A stretch of DNA of 16,467 bases, from positions 1-16,467 of the forward strand of contig CAZYZQ010000048.1 in assembly GCA_964652075.1 (NCBI GenBank). The letters run 5' to 3'. The notes below the pieces were generated by a model, which had not been told where the DNA came from, did no database searches, and saw nothing but the letters and a program-made list of their open reading frames with translations. The DNA is from CAZYZQ01 sp964652075 (lineage in GTDB: Bacteria > Bacillota > Clostridia > Oscillospirales > Oscillospiraceae). Of this stretch, positions 13,569 to 16,467 are shown in pieces (position 1 is the stretch's first letter; each line of letters begins with the position of its first letter). A program made the position numbers and the translations under genes.

Positions 13569-14576
13569 ATGAAGCGGCTCTACATTATCACGGGTGCGAA
13601 CGGCCATCTGGCCGGGACCATCATCCGCTATCTGCGCGGAACGGACTGCGCAATCCGGGGGCTGATCCTCCCGTCGGAGTCCGCCGACGACGACCGGCAG
13701 GTCACATACTACAAGGGCGACGTCACAAAGCAGGAGACGCTGGCGGCCCTGTTTTCCGGCGCAGGGCAGTACGAAACGATCGTCATTCACGCGGCGGGCC
13801 TGATCAGCATCAGCGACACCGTCACGCCGCAGCTCTATCAGGTCAATGTGGAGGGCACGCGCAACGTCATCGCGCTCTGCCGCCGCCACCACGTCAAACG
13901 GCTCGTGTATGTCAGCTCGGTCCACGCAATTCCGGAGACGGACGCGCAGGCGACGATTGAGGAGGTCTCCGCCTTTTCGCAGTCGCTTGTCACCGGCGCG
14001 TACGCCGCGACGAAGGCCGAGGCGACGCAGGCCGTCATGGACGCCGTAAAGGGCGGGCTGGACGCCGTCATTGTCCACCCGTCCGGTATCATCGGGCCAT
14101 ACGACAGCGGCACCAATCACATTGTCCAGCTCATTAAAATGTACCTCTCCGGCCGTCTTCCGGCGGGCGTCACCGGCGGCTATGACTTTGTGGACGTGCG
14201 CGACGTGGCCAAGGGCTGCATTGCCGCCGCGGATCGTGGGAAGACCGGCAGCTGCTATATCCTCTCGAACCGCTATTTCAGCATCAGGGAAATTCTGGAC
14301 TGTGTACGCAAAACAGTCGGCGGGCGCGCGAAGGTCTGCCTGCCTATCCGTCTGGCGCGCGCCATGACGCCGTTCTTTGAGTGGAGCGCAAAGATCACGC
14401 ACACGCGCCCGCTCTTCACCCGCTACGCCCTCTATACCCTGCGCAGCGGCGGCCATTTCAGCCACGACCGCGCCACCTCCGAGCTCGGCTATCATCCGCG
14501 CGATATGCGTGAGACAATCGCCGCAACCGTGGCGTGGCTGCGCGGCCAGCGCGTCCCGCTCGAACAGACCTCGTAA
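13569..14576 (+). CDS. NAD-dependent epimerase/dehydratase family protein (extended SDR)
   Basis: 335 residues, cytosolic nucleotide-binding oxidoreductase. The Rossmann motif is ITGANGHLAG (7-16), slightly different from the usual TGxxGxxG spacing of sugar epimerases and closer to dihydroflavonol reductase-like SDRs. Other marks: VIHAAGLISI (72-81), VNVEGTRNVI, the catalytic Ser in VYVSSVHAI (S116/S117), Y145-x3-K149 in GAYAATKAE, VIVHPSGIIGPYD and FVDVRDVAKG. Start 13569 follows AGGAGGTGCGGCT, an excellent ribosome-binding site; the frame is open further upstream but without support. Substrate unknown. It lies divergent from the C-deglycosidase operon, so a role in glycoside or aglycone metabolism is possible but only suggested by position. 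It ends at its own terminator. Confidence 0.88.
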   Translation: MKRLYIITGANGHLAGTIIRYLRGTDCAIRGLILPSESADDDRQVTYYKGDVTKQETLAALFSGAGQYETIVIHAAGLISISDTVTPQLYQVNVEGTRNVIALCRRHHVKRLVYVSSVHAIPETDAQATIEEVSAFSQSLVTGAYAATKAEATQAVMDAVKGGLDAVIVHPSGIIGPYDSGTNHIVQLIKMYLSGRLPAGVTGGYDFVDVRDVAKGCIAAADRGKTGSCYILSNRYFSIREILDCVRKTVGGRAKVCLPIRLARAMTPFFEWSAKITHTRPLFTRYALYTLRSGGHFSHDRATSELGYHPRDMRETIAATVAWLRGQRVPLEQTS

Positions 14577-14585
14577 CAACAAACG

Positions 14586-14620
14586 ACGCCCCGCAGCAGT
14601 CGCTGCGGGGCGTTTCTTCT
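14586..14620 (+). terminator. Rho-independent terminator of the SDR gene
   Basis: A 12-bp stem ACGCCCCGCAGC/GCTGCGGGGCGT with loop AGTC, then TTCTTCTTTTC. It lies 9 nt after the stop codon and also separates this gene from the convergent sortase gene. Confidence 0.92.
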
Positions 14621-14626
14621 TTTCTG

Positions 14627-15358
14627 CTAGGGTTCGTCCTGCTCCACCGGCGCACAGCGGACGGCAATGCGGTAGGCCGCGCCGGTCGTACAGGTGAAAA
14701 GCGTCAGATCCCACTCGCCACTGGTCATCTCCTCGATGTCCTCCGGCTCCAGAATGTCCAGAAGCTCCACCTCATAATAGAAGATGTTTCCGTCCGCGTC
14801 GATGAAGATCACCGGGTCGTGGATGGCGAGTTTTTTCAGCGTGCCGAAATGGGACTGATAGTTGTGCCCGGCGATGACCAGATCGCCCAGATAGAGCGAG
14901 CCGCTGTAGCGGCAGGGGGCGAGCTTCAGACGCTCCTCGTTCCACTCGCTGATGATGGGCAGCTTCAGATCCAGCGTCGGCAGCTCCAGCACGCCGATGT
15001 AGTCCTGCCCCTCCACCTGCACCACGGGCATCTCCATGTTCGGGTTCAGCACATAGTCCGGGATCACGTGCTCAGGCTCCGGATCTTCCACCGGCACGGG
15101 AGGCGGCGCCTGCGGCGTGTCCGGCACCTCGGCGTCAGGCTGCGCCGTGTCCGGCTGCGGCGTCCCCGGCTGTGCGGCAGGCGCTGTGGGCATGGGCGGT
15201 ACGTCCAGCGGCAGCTGCGTCTCCAGCTGTGCGAGCACCGTCTGCACAGAGCGCTGTGCGTTGCGCTCCTCGTTCCGGTTATACGCAATGAGGAACAGCG
15301 CCGCCGCAATCAGCAGAAGCCCCAGCGATATGGAAATCAGGCCCTTCTTATTTTTCAT
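14627..15358 (-). CDS. Sortase family protein (class D-like transpeptidase)
   Basis: 243 residues. An N-terminal signal-anchor (about 6-25, GLISISLGLLLIAAALFLIA) after MKNKK places it in the membrane with the catalytic domain outside. A Pro-rich linker (about 50-100, many PQPD/PVPVEDP units) would span the wall. The catalytic domain (about 118-243) has VLELPTLDLKLPI, His165 in VIAGHNYQSHFG, Cys223 in LFTCTT and Arg230 (or R234) in AYRIAVRC, completing the His-Cys-Arg set. Family role: cleaves a C-terminal sorting signal and joins the protein to the wall or builds pili. No protein with a terminal LPxTG-type signal is seen in this window, so its substrate is elsewhere. Start 15358 has AGAGGGACGGAAT upstream and a near-consensus promoter at 15400-15428. 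Confidence 0.9.
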   Translation of the reverse strand: MKNKKGLISISLGLLLIAAALFLIAYNRNEERNAQRSVQTVLAQLETQLPLDVPPMPTAPAAQPGTPQPDTAQPDAEVPDTPQAPPPVPVEDPEPEHVIPDYVLNPNMEMPVVQVEGQDYIGVLELPTLDLKLPIISEWNEERLKLAPCRYSGSLYLGDLVIAGHNYQSHFGTLKKLAIHDPVIFIDADGNIFYYEVELLDILEPEDIEEMTSGEWDLTLFTCTTGAAYRIAVRCAPVEQDEP

Positions 15359-15399
15359 ATTCCGTCCCTCTGTCGCAGCTTGCAGATTTGTCACAGCTA

Positions 15400-15428
15400 T
15401 GATACCAGATTTTCCGGGCAAATGCAAC
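15400..15428 (-). promoter_or_regulatory. Promoter of the sortase gene
   Basis: TTGCAT (15423-15428), 17-nt spacer, TATCAT (15400-15405) on the minus strand; the same -35 hexamer as the riboswitch promoter. Predicted leader about 35 nt. Confidence 0.72.
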
Positions 15429-15494
15429 AAGCAGACAGGCGTGCCTGTCGCGCCGCCGGAGTTCATTTTGTCTGGCAATATTGGGCTTTTGTGT

Positions 15495-15508
15495 CCCATT
15501 TTTGGGAA
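15495..15508. promoter_or_regulatory. Second copy of the near-palindrome (CCCATTTTTGGGAA), possible operator
   Basis: Exact reverse complement of 7636-7649. It sits in the divergent region between the sortase and the XRE regulator genes; CAATATTG, another short palindrome, is nearby (15477-15484). The 15359-15627 stretch holds nothing else I recognise. Confidence 0.35.
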
Positions 15509-15627
15509 AACCGAGCCGCCTGTTTGAAATTCTACCCCAAGAATCCCGAACCTCGTCCGCCGGGATGCATATTTTTCGTTATCCTTTATTATGCAGAAAT
15601 GCATGAAAAAAGGAGGAAAATAAAACG

Positions 15628-15963
15628 ATGGATAAGCATCAAAACCTGGCGGAAAATCTCCGGCAGATCCGGCGGGCGCGCCAAATGACGCTGGCGGAGT
15701 TCTCCGCGGAGCTGGGCATTCCCAAATCGACGCTCCAGTCCGTCCTGACGGACGGGCAGACCACGCTCGACACTGCGATGCGCATCGCCGACGGGCTGCA
15801 TATCCCGCTCGACACGCTCGCAAGCATCCCCATGCAGGCAAATCAGGTGCAGGTGATGCAGGCGCTCGCGCGATGCCTGAACTGGTTTGCCGCCCTGTCG
15901 GAGGCAGAGCAGCAAACCGTGGCCGACTGCCTGCGGCAGATTGTCCGGATCATCCGGAAATAA
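15628..15963 (+). CDS. XRE-family helix-turn-helix transcriptional regulator
   Basis: 111 residues with a Cro/C1-type HTH at about 8-66: LAENLRQIRRARQMTLAEFS, then LGIPKSTLQSVL with recognition helix and TTLDTAMRIADGLHIPLDTL. The C-terminal part (about 70-111) is helical (VMQALARCLNWF, EAEQQTVADCLRQIVRIIRK) and probably mediates dimerisation. No ligand or peptidase domain. ATG 15628 has AAAGGAGG about 11 nt upstream, rather long but acceptable. Small stand-alone regulator, perhaps of the adjoining sortase gene or itself; the shared near-palindrome upstream is a candidate site. Confidence 0.88.
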   Translation: MDKHQNLAENLRQIRRARQMTLAEFSAELGIPKSTLQSVLTDGQTTLDTAMRIADGLHIPLDTLASIPMQANQVQVMQALARCLNWFAALSEAEQQTVADCLRQIVRIIRK

Positions 15964-15969
15964 CCATGC

Positions 15970-16023
15970 AAAGCACCGGCATCCGGGTTCCGATCTCTCG
16001 GTTCCCGGATGCCGGTGCTTTTT
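15970..16023. terminator. Bidirectional terminator between XRE and solute-binding protein genes
   Basis: An 18-bp stem from AAAGCACCGGCATCCGGG (15970-15987) to its complement (16004-16021), with a 16-nt loop that itself pairs CCGA/TCGG, then more T. Serves the convergent genes on both sides. Its outer arm matches that of the terminator at 5571-5615. Confidence 0.93.
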
Positions 16024-16042
16024 CTAATTGGAAGGTGCTGTT

Positions 16043-16467
16043 CTATCTTGCAGCAAGGAATGCATCCAGCTGCGCCTGCACCTCGGCAATGTAATCATCC
16101 ATCCCTGCCGCTTCCATGGCCGAGACATAGTCCGCAAACATCTGCTCGTTGTACAGGCCGGAGAGCAGCTGCGCACGCCACTCGCCATAGACGCTCTGCA
16201 TGGCTGCGATGGTATTCTCCATGCCGGCAGTGTCAACCGTAAATCCAAGGTACTCGGACAAAGACGCCTGCTTCATATTCTCCTGCGCCTGCGTGCGAAT
16301 ATCTGCCGGTGCATCGCCCCACGGCAATGCAAGGAAGGTATTGCCGAACAGGGAATCCATCGAATGAAACAGTCCTTCACCCTCCGGGTTGTCCGCCGGG
16401 AAATTCGCCACGCCGTCGGCCACAACGTAGTCCTCCCCTTCAATGCCCCAGTCAAACAGGTTCACAA
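16043..16467 (-). CDS. Extracellular sugar-binding protein, DUF3502-type C-terminus (5' end outside window)
   Basis: C-terminal 141 residues of an ABC-importer substrate-binding lipoprotein. Landmarks of the DUF3502 region: NLFDWGIEGEDYVVADG, GNTFLALPWGDAPADI, YLGFTVDTAGMENTIAAMQS and the terminal helix YIAEVQAQLDAFLAAR. Start, lipobox and ligand-binding N-lobe lie to the right. Likely oligosaccharide uptake; partner permeases (LplB/YtcP type in this family) are not in the window. Related to the truncated copy at 10765-11460. Confidence 0.88.
   Translation of the reverse strand, partial: VNLFDWGIEGEDYVVADGVANFPADNPEGEGLFHSMDSLFGNTFLALPWGDAPADIRTQAQENMKQASLSEYLGFTVDTAGMENTIAAMQSVYGEWRAQLLSGLYNEQMFADYVSAMEAAGMDDYIAEVQAQLDAFLAAR

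Noticed and set aside
13569..14576. SDR gene as the missing C-glycoside 3-oxidase (DgpA/CarA role)
   Set aside because: Those oxidases belong to Gfo/Idh/MocA or GMC-type families; this is an extended SDR with Y-x3-K.
13497..15688. Long open frames opposite the SDR gene and the sortase gene
   Set aside because: Both are shadows; Arg/Ala/Gly-rich, no start signals, and the true genes carry catalytic motifs.
1..16467. CRISPR arrays, insertion sequences, phage genes or toxin-antitoxin pairs
   Set aside because: No regularly spaced direct repeats, transposase motifs or phage structural genes were seen; the only tandem pattern is within the YDY-repeat gene.

Overview
The window looks like a scaffold from a GC-rich Gram-positive gut Clostridium, most likely an Oscillospiraceae relative (Flavonifractor/Lawsonibacter/Oscillibacter type). 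The grounds are strong AGGAGG ribosome-binding sites, three-repeat S-layer-homology (SLH) surface proteins, a sortase, DUF3502-type sugar-binding lipoproteins and the codon use. The taxonomy is inference. Three blocks of exactly 100 N (2749-2848, 6496-6595, 10665-10764) are scaffold gaps of unknown true length and interrupt five genes.

Layout. 1-1446 (minus): NADP-isocitrate dehydrogenase (runs off the left edge) preceded by trmB, with no stop codon between them. 1532-1743 (plus): promoter, tRNA-Pro(TGG) and terminator. 1808-3782 (minus): an AT-richer block with a small YDY-repeat protein, a 41-residue protein with a near-perfect Shine-Dalgarno, and a secreted GLUG-motif protein. The last two sit behind a compact cobalamin-type riboswitch with its own promoter and terminator. 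3859-5524 (plus): an SLH-anchored GH5 endoglucanase. 5630-7497 (minus): Leloir genes galM and galE, each cut by the second gap; a bidirectional terminator separates galM from the GH5 gene.

7769-10190 (minus): a large secreted Ig-like/SLH protein whose SLH anchor is out of frame by one base at a C5 run. The 3' end of a LuxR/MalT-type regulator, itself apparently frameshifted, lies 12 nt upstream. 10765-11682: a solute-binding protein (minus) and the C-terminal tail of a GH39-like xylosidase (plus), both beheaded at one point near 11460. This is a rearrangement or assembly junction. 11780-13210 (minus): a two-gene operon that looks like the beta and alpha subunits of a C-glycoside deglycosidase. 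13569-14576 (plus): an NAD-dependent epimerase/dehydratase. 14627-15358 (minus): a sortase. 15628-15963 (plus): an XRE regulator. 16043-end (minus): a second DUF3502-type solute-binding protein.

Taken together the region reads as plant-glycan and glycoside scavenging at the cell surface: a cellulase, a xylosidase remnant, sugar-binding lipoproteins, C-glycoside cleavage and galactose entry. It also carries surface-display machinery and a cobalamin-responsive secreted-protein locus. The best candidates for something little described are the riboswitch/GLUG/41-residue unit, the YDY-repeat protein and the C-deglycosidase operon. Several frame problems and truncated junctions may be assembly artefacts and are flagged as such.
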